Assembly (NCBI GenBank): GCA_021648525.1
Contig: JAKISP010000005.1
Coordinates: 1-64,000, forward strand
Source of the DNA: Gammaproteobacteria bacterium
GTDB taxonomy: Bacteria > Pseudomonadota > Gammaproteobacteria > SZUA-140
Direction: 5' to 3'
DNA length: 64,000 nucleotides
Shown here: positions 24,695 to 34,883 of the stretch, in pieces
Layout: each line of letters opens with the position of its first letter
Numbering within the stretch: position 1 is the stretch's first letter
Position numbers and translations under genes: made by a program
Notes under the pieces: model-generated
Seen by the model: only the letters and a program-made list of their open reading frames with translations
Told to the model about the DNA's origin: nothing
The model's database searches: none

Positions 24695-24865
24695 ATTAAG
24701 GACATCTCTATTAATTCATGAACACGTACCTTGAACCCCAAATCTGCCACAGCGGCGTTACAAATCTTGCCAACAGGCAGCCCTGTTACCTGCGATTCGT
24801 GCCTTGCTGTGGCAAATCTGGATATCCAGTCTGCTGTGCTCAGAATTAATAGAGATGTCCTTAAT
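24695..24865. mobile_element. MITE-like element with 23-bp perfect terminal inverted repeats
   Basis: 24695-24717 and 24843-24865 are exact inverted copies (outer part AAGGACATCTCTATTAATTC). Inner segments CCAAATCTGCCACAGC and GCTGTGGCAAATCTGG are near-complementary, so the whole 171-bp element folds on itself. If the element proper begins AGGACATC and ends GATGTCCT, it is flanked by TA on both sides, the target duplication of IS630/Tc1-mariner elements. It encodes no transposase. The right end reaches the start codon of the alcohol dehydrogenase. Confidence 0.8.
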
Positions 24866-26045
24866 GCAATTCACCATCGCCCGCCTTCCCCACATTGAAT
24901 TTGGTACAGGAAGCCTTGATAAACTTCCCGCCATCATTAAAACATTTGGTAACCGCGTCCTTTTTGTTACCGGTAAACAATCAATACATCAGTCACCATT
25001 ATGGAAGGGACTGCTCGAACAATTAAATGTTGAAAGTATCGAATGTTTATTTGCCGACATTCATCATGAACCCACCCCTCAGCTAATTGATGAGATCTGC
25101 GTAAAACACAGAGATGACAAAATTGAGTGTGTCGTTGGCCTTGGTGGTGGCAGTGCACTTGATGCTGCAAAAGCGATTGCCGGACTATTAAAAGTCAATC
25201 ATTCCGTGATGGATTTTCTGGAAGGCGTTGGCCCCGAGCTTCCTTACCTGGGGCCTGCAGTACCCTTTATCGCTATCCCAACCACGGCGGGAACGGGTAG
25301 TGAGGCAACAAAAAATGCGGTGCTAAGCCAGCATGGTCAGCATAGTTTTAAGAAGTCATTTCGTGATGATAAGCTGGTCGCAAAGCAGGTCATATTAGAC
25401 CCTCGCCTGCTCGCGAGCTGTCCAAAGGTATTGATCGCCGCCAACGGCATGGATGCGATCACGCAATTGATGGAGTCTTACACCTCCACCAATGCTAACC
25501 CCTTCACCGATTCACTCGCACGTAGTGGTTTATTACTCGCCAAAGATGCGCTGTTTGAATGGTATGAAAATGGCTCATCAGCCACCAGGGCTCACGGCGA
25601 AATGGCCTATGCCGCATGGCTTTCGGGGATCACTCTCGCTCAGGCTGGACTCGGTTCAGTTCATGGGCTTGCCTCACCACTCGGCGCTTTCTTTCCCATC
25701 CCTCACGGCGTGGTATGCGGTACCCTGCTCGCCGAAGCAACGGCAATCAACATACAGGCGATGCAACAACGGGAACCCAATAATCCTGCATTAAAAAAAT
25801 ATGCCAACCTCGCAGAATGGTTAACGGGTAAGCAATTCGCAGAATTACATGATGCGCATACGGCACTCATCACACGTCTACGAGAATGGGTCGAGCAACT
25901 CAGGCTACCACACCTCTCTTCATACCAGATCTGTGAAGCCGACTTTACGCGCATCATCGATAATGCACGCGGCAGTAGCATGAAAACCAATCCAGTTGTG
26001 TTAACAGACGATGAGATCAGGGCAATATTAAGCGCCAGACTATAG
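24864..26045 (+). CDS. Iron-containing alcohol dehydrogenase
   Basis: The frame is open from 24804, but the first 20 residues are encoded by the MITE-like repeat. The family N-terminus (MQFTIARLPHIEFGTGSLDK) begins at the ATG at 24864; an in-repeat ATG at 24855 is an alternative. The product of about 393 residues has the NAD site GLGGGSALDAAKAIA, PTTAGTGSEATKNAV, and the metal-binding His set in the GSVHGLASPLGAFFPIPHGV region. It reduces or oxidises short alcohols or aldehydes with Fe2+; substrate unknown. Its ribosome site may have been supplied or destroyed by the insertion. Confidence 0.9.
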   Translation: MQFTIARLPHIEFGTGSLDKLPAIIKTFGNRVLFVTGKQSIHQSPLWKGLLEQLNVESIECLFADIHHEPTPQLIDEICVKHRDDKIECVVGLGGGSALDAAKAIAGLLKVNHSVMDFLEGVGPELPYLGPAVPFIAIPTTAGTGSEATKNAVLSQHGQHSFKKSFRDDKLVAKQVILDPRLLASCPKVLIAANGMDAITQLMESYTSTNANPFTDSLARSGLLLAKDALFEWYENGSSATRAHGEMAYAAWLSGITLAQAGLGSVHGLASPLGAFFPIPHGVVCGTLLAEATAINIQAMQQREPNNPALKKYANLAEWLTGKQFAELHDAHTALITRLREWVEQLRLPHLSSYQICEADFTRIIDNARGSSMKTNPVVLTDDEIRAILSARL

Positions 26046-26062
26046 CATTGAAAAACAGAAAA

Positions 26063-26542
26063 TTAGTGCTGATGCCCGCCTGTACCATGTGCGTGACCAT
26101 GCACAACCTCTTCACCCGTAGCATCACGAATATCAACCACTTCAAGATCGAAGGTGAGCGTTTTGCCTGCAAAAGGATGATTGCTATCCACAGTCACCAT
26201 AAATTTACCCATTTTAATCACCGTAACCTGGCGTGTGCCCTGCTCAGTTTCAACCGTGGCAATCATGCCTGGTTTCCATTTTTTAGCACCCTGCAGATGC
26301 TTAACCGGTACGCGCTGCACAGCCCCCTCGACACGCTCGCCATAAGCATCTTCAGGCGCTAATTCAGCACTAAACTTATCACCAACCGCCTTACCAGACA
26401 GTGCATTTTCAAGCCCAGCCATCATATTATTGTAACCATGTAGATAGGCCACTGGCTCACCATCTGTCGACTCAAGCACTTGCTGCTGCTCATCTTTCAA
26501 CACATAGATAAACTGGACTACCTTTTTGTCTTCGACCTTCAT
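26063..26542 (-). CDS. slyD: SlyD-like FKBP-type peptidyl-prolyl isomerase
   Basis: The 159-residue product begins MKVEDKKVVQFIYVLKDEQQ, then GEPVAYLHGYNNMMAGLENAL and the insert-in-flap domain (AELAPEDAYGERVEGAVQRV). It returns to NHPFAGKTLTFDLEVVDIRD, a complete SlyD core. The C-terminal tail HGHAHGTGGHQH is short, with five His and no Cys, compared with the long metal-binding tail of E. coli SlyD, so nickel storage is probably weaker. It acts as a cytosolic chaperone and prolyl isomerase. It is convergent with the alcohol dehydrogenase gene. Confidence 0.93.
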   Translation of the reverse strand: MKVEDKKVVQFIYVLKDEQQQVLESTDGEPVAYLHGYNNMMAGLENALSGKAVGDKFSAELAPEDAYGERVEGAVQRVPVKHLQGAKKWKPGMIATVETEQGTRQVTVIKMGKFMVTVDSNHPFAGKTLTFDLEVVDIRDATGEEVVHGHAHGTGGHQH

Positions 26543-26664
26543 TGCCTGACCTCGGATAAAAACGCGCTATTTTACACCCCAACTGCACTTCTCGCATAGG
26601 TGAAACATCAATATTGCCATCTTAACCGGGAAACCAGCTGGAATTAAGGCGAAGAGAAACGTTC

Positions 26665-27849
26665 CTAGGCGTAATAATCGACTATTCGAGATGAAAGCAT
26701 CATCTCATCCTGCTCGCTATCGGTTACATCATCAATTCCACTGCCATCATCACGTTTATTAGCAGTGTGTTCATCACCTGGCCCCCTTTGCTCCTGCTCT
26801 GAGGCCCGCTGTTGTTGAGCAAACGATTGATCCGAAACATCAACATCAGACAGGTTCACCCCACTATCCGCCAGCATCTCACGTAATTTTGGCATTGCCG
26901 TATCTAGCGCATCGCGCACAGCACCATTTTGAGCTGTAAAATGAATCGTTGTTTGATCGTTTTGCACACTGATTTTCACTTCAATCGGCCCAAGGCTCGC
27001 TGGGTTCATCTTTAACTCGGCAGACTGTACCTGACTGCTGACCATCCATTTCACTCGGCTACCAACTTCTCCTGCCCAGTTAGCCTGTTGTGAGAAAGGG
27101 GTATTGATCGATCCCTGCATCGGTGTCTTTGCCTCAGCGCTTCCTTTTGCCTCAGCTGAGAGTGTCGTCAAATTACCTAACGCACTGCTAAACGAGTCAC
27201 TAATCCTGTTTTCACTGCTGCTCGCAGCGGCTGACTGCTTCAGCAACATATTAGAAAGCTGAGCGCTATTACCCATCATTGCCGCACTCTCAAGTTGAGG
27301 TAGCAGACGACTGCCTGGCAGCTCACCTTCAAGCGGTTCAATTGGCGCAGAGGCTAACGACTGCCTCAGGATTAAATCTTGCTGTAATTTATACAGCCCC
27401 TGTCCTGCAATTTGTGCAGCGGCGGCACTACTCGAGGTGGCTAGCTGACCAGCTAAATCATGCGCTCGATTTGCCACATCAGTGACTATGAGCGAAGAAA
27501 CCGCAGGTTGCAGTCCAACATTAACCGGTAACACAGTACCCTCATCAAGCAATGCTATTTCAGCCTGATTTTCCTGCATTGTCTTCTTTAACTCGCCATT
27601 GGCACCAGTGAGCGGCAATAATTGCCGCTCAAGCGGTAACGCCTGCGTATCAAAGGCATCTAATACCTGAGATTTGAATTGCACCTGCTCAGAATAAGCG
27701 CCTGAAGTCATCATGTTCACGAAGAGCGGCGAGAATGCCTGTGCACCGGCTGAAGCACCATTCACATTGCCATTCAAGCCTGTAGAGGCTTGAGAGGCGG
27801 CATTTGTCACATTAGACCCGGATGCTATGTTGGTCACTAAGCCTTGCAT
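26665..27849 (-). CDS. fliK: Flagellar hook-length control protein
   Basis: The 394-residue product has a long, low-complexity Ala/Ser/Gln/Leu-rich N-terminal ruler part and a conserved C-terminal domain from about 255 (SQVQSAELKMNPASLGPIEV, KISVQNDQTTIHFTAQNGAV, REMLADSGVNLSDVDV). This is the FliK switch domain that interacts with FlhB to end hook growth. It is the last gene of the fli run; fliL-fliR, which often follow, are not here. SlyD follows instead, so the flagellar regulon is split across the genome. Confidence 0.9.
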   Translation of the reverse strand: MQGLVTNIASGSNVTNAASQASTGLNGNVNGASAGAQAFSPLFVNMMTSGAYSEQVQFKSQVLDAFDTQALPLERQLLPLTGANGELKKTMQENQAEIALLDEGTVLPVNVGLQPAVSSLIVTDVANRAHDLAGQLATSSSAAAAQIAGQGLYKLQQDLILRQSLASAPIEPLEGELPGSRLLPQLESAAMMGNSAQLSNMLLKQSAAASSSENRISDSFSSALGNLTTLSAEAKGSAEAKTPMQGSINTPFSQQANWAGEVGSRVKWMVSSQVQSAELKMNPASLGPIEVKISVQNDQTTIHFTAQNGAVRDALDTAMPKLREMLADSGVNLSDVDVSDQSFAQQQRASEQEQRGPGDEHTANKRDDGSGIDDVTDSEQDEMMLSSRIVDYYA

Positions 27850-27948
27850 AAAAGTATTCCATCGTCTCCGTATCGACCAGGTGAATCGTGCTTACATAAG
27901 ACACAAAGCAAGGAGCATGCCAGCGAATCATCAAGGCAAGTCATCTTT

Positions 27949-28395
27949 CTATTCAGGGCGTTTATTCCTCCCCATGTGCTGTGATCGTTCATCACTCTCA
28001 AACTGCTCACGTTTCTCACTTGCCTGATGTTCCTGTTGCTGATAGCGATCTACCACTTTATCCAGCGCCTGGTGACGCACACGAGTCAGCATCCAGGCAT
28101 CATGTTTCTCTTTCAGTTGCGCTTCGCACGATGCTAGCTGCTCCTCCTGCTGCTTAACGGCCACCGCCAGGCGTGCAATAAAGTGCCGATAATCATTTAT
28201 CTGTGCAATGTTCAGTCCATTACGCCCACTATCGTTTAAACGCTGGGTGTACTCAGTATGGTACTGACGTAATTCAATCATCCTGGCCTCTTGTTGATCA
28301 ATTACTTTTCGATATTCATTTAATGCCAACGCCGCATCATCTTCTCGGTTCTGGGCGATTTTAATCACGGGTTTTAAACGCGTCGACTTCAGCAT
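27949..28395 (-). CDS. fliJ: Flagellar export chaperone FliJ
   Basis: The 148-residue, highly charged coiled coil (RLKPVIKIAQNREDDAALAL, LRQYHTEYTQRLNDSGRNGL) typical of FliJ, which sits in the FliI ring as the central stalk of the flagellar export ATPase. It is 18 bp past fliI and in the normal order fliH-fliI-fliJ-fliK. Confidence 0.9.
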   Translation of the reverse strand: MLKSTRLKPVIKIAQNREDDAALALNEYRKVIDQQEARMIELRQYHTEYTQRLNDSGRNGLNIAQINDYRHFIARLAVAVKQQEEQLASCEAQLKEKHDAWMLTRVRHQALDKVVDRYQQQEHQASEKREQFESDERSQHMGRNKRPE

Positions 28396-28413
28396 TTCAC
28401 TTCATCCCAATAG

Positions 28414-29784
28414 CTACTGCGGTGGTAACACAGTATTAACGACTGGCACCGGACGGTTAAGTAGCGCTGAAAGCTGCTGCATACCACTTTGTAGATTCAC
28501 CGATTCTGAAACATGTTGCTGCAAAAAATCCCTTAAATAAGGATAAAACTCAATCGCTGCATCAATTTCAGGATCACTTCCGCGGGTATAGGCTCCGACG
28601 CTGATCAAATCTTTATTCTGTTGATAACAGGAATAAAGCTGTTTAAAGCGCATCACTTCCTGTTGATGAGAATCGGTGATGATCTCAGTCATCACACGAC
28701 TAATGGATTGCTCAATATCAATTGCGGGATAGTGCCCCGCATCCGCGAGCTTACGTGACAACACAAAATGGCCATCCAGAATCGCACGCGCGGAGTCAGC
28801 AATCGGATCCTGCTGGTCATCGCCCTCGGTTAACACGGTGTAAAAAGCGGTGATTGAACCGCCATTCTCAGCGGTACCCGCACGTTCAACCAATTGCGGT
28901 AACTTGGCAAACACAGAGGGGGGATAACCCTTGGTTGCCGGCGGCTCACCGATCGCGAGCGCTATTTCACGTTGCGCCTGCGCATAGCGGGTTAATGAAT
29001 CCATCAATAGTAAGACCCGTTTACCCTGGTCTCGGAAATACTCTGCAATGCTTGTCGCCAACATCGCACCATGCATTCGCATCAATGGTGGGTTATCAGC
29101 CGGTGTTGCGACTACAACAGCCTTTGCCATCCCCTGTGGGCCAAGAATATTATCAGTGAACTCCTTTACTTCCCGCCCACGTTCGCCAATCAAACCCACC
29201 ACTACCACATCAGCATTGGTGTAACGTGTCATCATACCCAGTAAGACACTTTTACCCACACCACTGCCTGCAAATAGACCCAGTCGTTGTCCTCGGCCGA
29301 CCGTTAACATGGTATTAATCGCTCTCACACCGACATCAAGCGGCTCTCTGATTGGCGGACGACGCAACGGATTCATTGGCCGCGCATTCAATGGCACACT
29401 CGTATCAGCAAGTAATAAGCCTTTATCATCAAGTGGCCGACCAGCCCCATCAAGCACACGCCCCAGCATATTTTTACCCACCAGTGCTTCATAGGCTTGC
29501 GCGGAAGGGACTACCTTTGCATTCGGCACAATTCCCTGCACTTCACCACAGGGCATCAAATAGGTTTTATCACCCGAGAAGCCAACCACTTCCGCTTCAA
29601 TCGGAGGCGAACTAATGCTACTAATTAAACAGCGCCCACCAACCGCAACCTGACAGCCCACCGCTTCTAGTGTTAGACCGATCATGCGTGTTAACTTTCC
29701 TTCAACCACTAGTTTTGGTGGATCACCTAATTTATCGCGATAAGTCTCAATTCGCTGCTTCCAGATATGACTACGAGGATGCAT
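28414..29784 (-). CDS. fliI: Flagellum-specific ATPase FliI
   Basis: The frame is open from 29808; the ATG at 29784 ([12 protein letters not shown]) is the likelier start, inside the end of fliH. About 456 residues, F1-beta-like: Walker [29 protein letters not shown], Walker B region [13 protein letters not shown], and [20 protein letters not shown]. It powers loading and unfolding of flagellar export substrates, as a hexamer below the export gate. Confidence 0.95.
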   Translation of the reverse strand: MHPRSHIWKQRIETYRDKLGDPPKLVVEGKLTRMIGLTLEAVGCQVAVGGRCLISSISSPPIEAEVVGFSGDKTYLMPCGEVQGIVPNAKVVPSAQAYEALVGKNMLGRVLDGAGRPLDDKGLLLADTSVPLNARPMNPLRRPPIREPLDVGVRAINTMLTVGRGQRLGLFAGSGVGKSVLLGMMTRYTNADVVVVGLIGERGREVKEFTDNILGPQGMAKAVVVATPADNPPLMRMHGAMLATSIAEYFRDQGKRVLLLMDSLTRYAQAQREIALAIGEPPATKGYPPSVFAKLPQLVERAGTAENGGSITAFYTVLTEGDDQQDPIADSARAILDGHFVLSRKLADAGHYPAIDIEQSISRVMTEIITDSHQQEVMRFKQLYSCYQQNKDLISVGAYTRGSDPEIDAAIEFYPYLRDFLQQHVSESVNLQSGMQQLSALLNRPVPVVNTVLPPQ

Positions 29785-30418
29785 TAGTGCCGTCCCCTTC
29801 TCGTTCACCGCCCATTAATTCAGCAACAACAGCCGCGAGGCGTGTTTCAATTGAGGCATCCAGCTGTGCATTTTCAGTAGCCAAACGACAACCACCCCGT
29901 GTTAATACAGGATCATCGACCAATTCCCAACTGCCTTGTTCAGTGATTGAGAGTGATTCTTTTAATAATGCCGCATCTTCTGGATGCAGGAATATTTTAA
30001 TCGTACGAGAAGTTGATGGTAATAAGGCGGCCGCTTCTCGTACCACCGCAACAATTTCACCTGGATTCGTTTTAATTTCACGTCGCACCATGTGCCTGGC
30101 AATGGTCATCGCTAATATGACCAGTTCATTAACCACCTCTTCATCAAGTTCAGCCAATGGTTTTGTGAGTTGCCCAGCTATCTGAGCAAAACTCTGCGCC
30201 TGCTGGTTCAAGCTGGCCTGTCCTGCCGTCATACCTTCCTGTTTACCTTTTGCGAATCCCTCTTCATAACCTTGCTGACGACGTGCTTCAATCTCTTTTT
30301 GCGTCGGCTCCAGTGCCGCCGTCCTTGATGAACCGGCAGCGGAAACACCACCGACATCAGGCATTTTCCAGCGAGCACAATCCTTCGAATCTTCTGAAAG
30401 AATAATACGATTAGACAT
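29771..30418 (-). CDS. fliH: Flagellar assembly protein FliH
   Basis: The start is the ATG at 30418 ([20 protein letters not shown]); the frame is open from 30439. About 215 residues with the helical segment [20 protein letters not shown] (GxxxG-like repeats) and a C-terminal [20 protein letters not shown], as in FliH, the regulator and anchor of FliI. It overlaps fliG by about 8 nt and fliI by about 14 nt, indicating translational coupling. Confidence 0.9.
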   Translation of the reverse strand: MSNRIILSEDSKDCARWKMPDVGGVSAAGSSRTAALEPTQKEIEARRQQGYEEGFAKGKQEGMTAGQASLNQQAQSFAQIAGQLTKPLAELDEEVVNELVILAMTIARHMVRREIKTNPGEIVAVVREAAALLPSTSRTIKIFLHPEDAALLKESLSITEQGSWELVDDPVLTRGGCRLATENAQLDASIETRLAAVVAELMGGEREGDGTNASS

Positions 30419-31421
30419 ATTCTTCCGAGCTCTTACCACCTAGCTGGATATCACCAGACTCAGCCATACGTCTTGCAATCGCAAGAACCTCTTTCTGTGC
30501 TGTTTCAACTTCACTCAGTTTGACAGGGCCACGTGCTTCTAAATCATCTTTCAACATTTCACTCGCTCGTTTAGACATGTTGTCAAATATTTTCGACTGC
30601 ATTTCAGGTTCAGAACCTTTCAGTGCGAGTATCAATGTCTCAGAAGAGACCTCTCTCAATAACGCCTGGATACCACGATCATCAATCTCAGAGAGATCCG
30701 CAAAAACAAACATAAGGTCCTGAATACTTTCACTCAGTTCATTATCAAACTCAGTGATCTGATCCATAATCAGCCCTTCTTCAGCACTATCCATGAAGTT
30801 AAGGATGTTTGCCGCCGTTTTAATCCCGCCAACAGTCGCAGATTTAACCGCCGTGTTACCCACAAACTGCTTTTCAATAACATTATTCAACTCTTCAAGA
30901 GCTGCCGGTTGAAGTCGATCAAGCGTCGCCACTCGAAGCAGTACATCTAATCTTACTTTCTCGGGTAAAAGACTAATCACCTCTGCAGCCTGTTCGGCAT
31001 CAAGGTATGACAGCACTACTGATATGATTTGAGGATGCTCAAGTCTGATCACCTCAACTACTGCACGTGGGTCCATCCATTTCAGCTGTTCCAGGCCCGA
31101 TGAACTGGTTCCCATCAAAACGCGGTCAATCACACTGCCCGCTTTATCTTCACCTAATGCCTTAATCAGAACACTTTTCAGATATTCATCAGAACCTACG
31201 CCAAATGTTGTTTCATTATCAGCGGTTTCGCAAAAGTCGCCTAACACCCCATCCGCCTGTTCCTGAGAAATATTTTTTAATGCTGCCATCGCCGTACTCA
31301 CACGATGAACCTCTTTAGGGCCAATATATTTTAGTACTTCAGCCGCTTCTTGCTCGCCAATACTCATTAATAAAATTGCCGCTCTATCAACCCCGGTTAA
31401 CGCATCTTTTTTATCCACCAT
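30411..31421 (-). CDS. fliG: Flagellar motor switch protein FliG
   Basis: I choose the ATG at 31421 (MVDKKDALTGVDRAAILLMS), which gives 336 residues, the normal family length. Features: GEQEAAEVLKYIGPKEVHRV, EHPQIISVVLSYLDAEQAAE, the middle domain EHPQ motif, and the charged C-terminal domain with LMFVFADLSEIDDRGIQALL that contacts the stator. The C-terminal EEYV resembles the usual EEFV. It is the rotor part that transmits torque and direction. Confidence 0.95.
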   Translation of the reverse strand: MVDKKDALTGVDRAAILLMSIGEQEAAEVLKYIGPKEVHRVSTAMAALKNISQEQADGVLGDFCETADNETTFGVGSDEYLKSVLIKALGEDKAGSVIDRVLMGTSSSGLEQLKWMDPRAVVEVIRLEHPQIISVVLSYLDAEQAAEVISLLPEKVRLDVLLRVATLDRLQPAALEELNNVIEKQFVGNTAVKSATVGGIKTAANILNFMDSAEEGLIMDQITEFDNELSESIQDLMFVFADLSEIDDRGIQALLREVSSETLILALKGSEPEMQSKIFDNMSKRASEMLKDDLEARGPVKLSEVETAQKEVLAIARRMAESGDIQLGGKSSEEYV

Positions 31422-33024
31422 CAGTAGCGACCCAGTTATTAACGACCTGTGCCACACGTTTTGGATCCTGCGTTGCTATCGATCGAGCAGTATTCAAGTT
31501 GTTTTCATAATCAGGCTTCGGTGCGCCACCGCCAGCAGACAACGTTAGTTGATCATTCTGCATGCCTGACGTGGCACCCTGTCCCTGAATCATTACCTGG
31601 GCAGGCATTACTTCACCTTTAGCCGCTAGCTCTCTTAGCACTGGCCGCAACACACCAAACAATAAAAAGAAGATCACTGCACCGGCTAACACCTGCTTAC
31701 CAGTATCCCATAAGCCAGGGTTATCCATGAATGCAGGCTCTGGCAGCGGCTCAACTTCCTCAGGCAATTTAAATCTCGAATTAATCACATTAACACTATC
31801 ACCACGCTGTCCATTAAATCCAACGGCCTCTTTTACCAGAGTAGTGATACGTATTATTTCATCATCGGTAAGTGGCACGCGAATCGCTTCTCCATTTTCA
31901 TCAACAGATTCTTTATCATCTAGTACGACGGCAATCGAAAGGCGTTTAATATCTCCACCACCGCTACGAATATGGCTAATGGTTCTATCAAGCTCATAGT
32001 TGCGTGTTGCACGAATAGTCGAGCTAACTGGAGCGCTTTCACCACCAGTCAAGGCCGCTGCATTCTCTGGTGGCTGATTAGACAGGCTACCCGGTACACC
32101 ACTTAACGTCTGTGACCCTGTTGTGCGTCTCTCTTCAAACGTTTGTTCACTTCGAATGGCTGGCAGGTCTGGGTTAAAACTTTCCTGTGTCTGCTCTGTC
32201 ACCGTAAAATCAATATCAGCGGAGACCTGTGCACGCACACCAGCCTCGCCAACAATCGGGCTTAAAATCCCTTCAATTCTTTTAATATAGTACTCTTCAA
32301 GACGTTTACGATGGTTAAATTGCGTAGAGCTAACACGCATATCAGATGATGAATCAGACGATGTGAGAAGTCGTCCTTTTTGATCAATCACAGTCACATC
32401 ACTCACTTCAAGACCTGTAATACTCGCTGCAACCATATGGCTGATAGCGGTAATCTGTCCTTCATCTAAAGTACGCCCTGCAAACAGATCAACAGTAATT
32501 GATGCCTTTGGCTTTTTACGTGCGCGTGCAAATGCGGTTTGTTTCGGGATGGCCAGATGAACGCGTGCGCCACGCACTCTATTCAAGGAGCCGATTGTAC
32601 GTGCTAGCTCACCTTCTAATGCACGCTGGTAACGCGCCCCTTCCATAAACTGACTAACACCAAATCCCTGGTCCTTATCAAGCATCTCAAAACCAACACC
32701 ACCACCACGAGGTAACCCCTGTGATGCTAGTTTAAGGCGTGCTTCGTGCAAACTTTTGCCAGCCACCAGGAGCGCACCTGTGTTTGTATCCACTTTATAT
32801 GGGATCGCAGCCGACTGAAGTGAGTTAGCAATATCAGCAGAGTCCTGCTCCGACAAATTACTATAAAGCATGCGGTAACCTGGGTCCTGTGACCACTGAA
32901 CGATGGCAAATCCTATCGCCACACTAGCAGCCAGGCCAACCATCAGGCCTAACTGTCGCAATAGTGATAAACCATTAAACCCTCTTGAGGGGAGTACCAC
33001 ATCATCAGTCTTTACTAGTGCCAT
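31411..33024 (-). CDS. fliF: Flagellar MS-ring protein FliF
   Basis: The start is the ATG at 33024 (MALVKTDDVVLPSRGFNGLS), after AAAGAGAA; the frame is open to 33042. TM1 at about 25-45 (LGLMVGLAASVAIGFAIVQW), ring-building motifs (LYSNLSEQDSADIANSLQSA, EGARYQRALEGELARTI), a Pro/Ser-rich extension, and TM2 at about 440-460 (VLAGAVIFFLLFGVLRPVL), ending with the FliG-binding tail VNNWVATDGG. It forms the inner-membrane MS ring. Confidence 0.95.
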   Translation of the reverse strand: MALVKTDDVVLPSRGFNGLSLLRQLGLMVGLAASVAIGFAIVQWSQDPGYRMLYSNLSEQDSADIANSLQSAAIPYKVDTNTGALLVAGKSLHEARLKLASQGLPRGGGVGFEMLDKDQGFGVSQFMEGARYQRALEGELARTIGSLNRVRGARVHLAIPKQTAFARARKKPKASITVDLFAGRTLDEGQITAISHMVAASITGLEVSDVTVIDQKGRLLTSSDSSSDMRVSSTQFNHRKRLEEYYIKRIEGILSPIVGEAGVRAQVSADIDFTVTEQTQESFNPDLPAIRSEQTFEERRTTGSQTLSGVPGSLSNQPPENAAALTGGESAPVSSTIRATRNYELDRTISHIRSGGGDIKRLSIAVVLDDKESVDENGEAIRVPLTDDEIIRITTLVKEAVGFNGQRGDSVNVINSRFKLPEEVEPLPEPAFMDNPGLWDTGKQVLAGAVIFFLLFGVLRPVLRELAAKGEVMPAQVMIQGQGATSGMQNDQLTLSAGGGAPKPDYENNLNTARSIATQDPKRVAQVVNNWVATDGG

Positions 33025-33078
33025 AATGTTCTCTTTTTTCAATGCATCAAAGCGTTAATACTATTCTATCTGGAACAG

Positions 33079-33405
33079 TTAGATCGGCATGCTCATTACA
33101 TCCTGATAAGCTGAAATAAGCTTATTGCGTACCTGCAGCATCGCCTGAAAGGAAACACTCGCTTTTTGAGAAGCCACCATTACGTCGACCAGATCGACAT
33201 TTTTATCCCCCATGGTAAAATCATTTTTTAATCTTCCAGATTCTTTTTGTACAGCGTTAACCTGATTGATGGCATCTTTTAACTGCTCAGAAAAATTTAG
33301 CCCTGTCGGATTGGCCCCAGCACTAGTCGTTTTATCTACACCTGTTGCCTCAAGCGCACTGGTACGCAACTGTGATAATAAGTAATTTACATCAATGTCA
33401 CTCAT
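33079..33405 (-). CDS. fliE: Flagellar hook-basal body complex protein FliE
   Basis: The ATG at 33405 has GGAGG at proper distance; a GTG one codon upstream is less likely. 108 residues with the conserved C-terminal half FTMGDKNVDLVDVMVASQKA and SVSFQAMLQVRNKLISAYQD. FliE joins the MS ring to the rod and is an early type III export substrate. It begins the fliEFGHIJK run just after flrC. Confidence 0.95.
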   Translation of the reverse strand: MSDIDVNYLLSQLRTSALEATGVDKTTSAGANPTGLNFSEQLKDAINQVNAVQKESGRLKNDFTMGDKNVDLVDVMVASQKASVSFQAMLQVRNKLISAYQDVMSMPI

Positions 33406-33428
33406 CACTCATCCTCCTGTTTGTAACC

Positions 33429-34823
33429 TTAAAACCCTTCTAGTCCACTTTGACCAACACTCTGAATTAGAATTCCAGCATCGCGCATTTTTGCCAGTTT
33501 ATAACGTAATGTTCGCTGACTAATCCCCAACTTCTGCGCCGTTGATTTTCGATTTCCACTCATCAATCGCAGCGTCTCTAAAATCATATTTTGCTCATGA
33601 GATTTGAGACTTTCTTTCGATGTCACTCCAGTGGGCGGTGCTGGTTGAGTAACTGGAACCTGGCCATTGCTCACAATGGCACTGCTAGTTGATGAATTAT
33701 CTGTTTCAAACTGAAGATCATCTACATTAATTGTCTGGCCAGATTTTAAAATCAGTGCACGCTGCATAATATTATCTAATTCACGTACATTCCCCGGCCA
33801 CGAATGAGATAGCAGCTTATTTTTTGCTGCAGTAGAAAGCTCAGGGGGAATTGCGCCATTAAGGTCTTTGTTATTTCCAATCAAACGTTGAACCAGCGGT
33901 AAAATATCGGCAGGCCGGTCACGTAATGGAGCCATATAAAGAGGAAAAACATTTAAGCGATAAAATAGATCTTCACGAAAACGCTGTGCAGAGACCTCTT
34001 CCATCATTTTTCTATTTGACGTTGCCAGCACTCTCACATCTAGTGAAATCGTCTTACGTCCACCAAGGCGTTCAACTTCTCGTTCCTGCAATACACGAAG
34101 TAGTTTGGCCTGCAAACCAAGATCCATTTCAGAAATTTCGTCTAATAAAAGTGTTCCGCCCTGAGCCTGTTCAAACTTTCCTGGCGATGCCTGGTACGCA
34201 CCGGTAAAAGCGCCTTTTTCGTAACCAAACAGTGTTGCTTCTAGCATGTTCTCTGGAATAGCTGCACAGTTAATTGCGATGAATGGTTTTTCTGCACGAT
34301 TTGAATGTTGATGAATGTATCGAGCCAGTACCTCTTTTCCAACACCACTATCACCGCTGATCATTACAGTCGCATCACTTTTAGCAACTCGGCTTGCCAT
34401 CTGTATCAAAGCCAGACTCTTTTCATCCCGTGCTATAAAGTTTTCAGTATCTACATGCTCTTTCGTGAAGTAACGCGCCACCATTTTAATCAGTGCGTTT
34501 GCATCAAATGGTTTTAGTAAATAATCGGAAGCACCCTCTCTCATCGCTTCAACTGCATTTTGAACACTGCCATGGGCAGTCATCAACAGCACAGGTAACG
34601 CTGGATTATTCGATTTGATTTTCTTAAGCAGGGCATTTCCATCCATCGGTTTCATCTGCACATCACTGATAACAAGGCCCACCTCATGAGAGGAAAGGAC
34701 ATCAAGTGCGGCACTACCATCCTCAGCAATGGCTACATCATAACCTGCTAAGTCCAGGGTATCGCACAGTGCTTCACGCAATGAAACATCGTCTTCAACG
34801 ACTAGTATAGTAGAACAATTCAT
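33429..34823 (-). CDS. flrC: Sigma-54 response regulator of flagellar class III genes (FlrC/FleR)
   Basis: The 464-residue product has a receiver domain 1-120 with phospho-Asp54 (VISDVQMKPMDG) and Lys (LLKPFDA). The AAA+ domain at about 135-370 has GDSGVGKEVLARYIHQHS and GYEKGAFTGAY, the sigma-54-contacting loop. A FIS-type helix-turn-helix follows at the end (SGNRKSTAQKLGISQRTLRY). In Vibrio and Pseudomonas this regulator switches on basal-body, hook and switch genes. The kinase gene is upstream (60 bp gap), as is usual. Confidence 0.93.
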   Translation of the reverse strand: MNCSTILVVEDDVSLREALCDTLDLAGYDVAIAEDGSAALDVLSSHEVGLVISDVQMKPMDGNALLKKIKSNNPALPVLLMTAHGSVQNAVEAMREGASDYLLKPFDANALIKMVARYFTKEHVDTENFIARDEKSLALIQMASRVAKSDATVMISGDSGVGKEVLARYIHQHSNRAEKPFIAINCAAIPENMLEATLFGYEKGAFTGAYQASPGKFEQAQGGTLLLDEISEMDLGLQAKLLRVLQEREVERLGGRKTISLDVRVLATSNRKMMEEVSAQRFREDLFYRLNVFPLYMAPLRDRPADILPLVQRLIGNNKDLNGAIPPELSTAAKNKLLSHSWPGNVRELDNIMQRALILKSGQTINVDDLQFETDNSSTSSAIVSNGQVPVTQPAPPTGVTSKESLKSHEQNMILETLRLMSGNRKSTAQKLGISQRTLRYKLAKMRDAGILIQSVGQSGLEGF

Positions 34824-34883
34824 ATATACTCCTTCCAGTCAAACATTAATAGTGATGAGTAACATGTCGCTACATCACTTGAA

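Noticed and set aside
24804-24863. N-terminal extension of the alcohol dehydrogenase
   Set aside because: These codons are read from the MITE-like repeat and match no dehydrogenase N-terminus.
33409-33530. Possible sigma-54 promoter before fliE
   Set aside because: A TGGCA match exists in the end of flrC but the downstream TTGC element does not lie at the right spacing.
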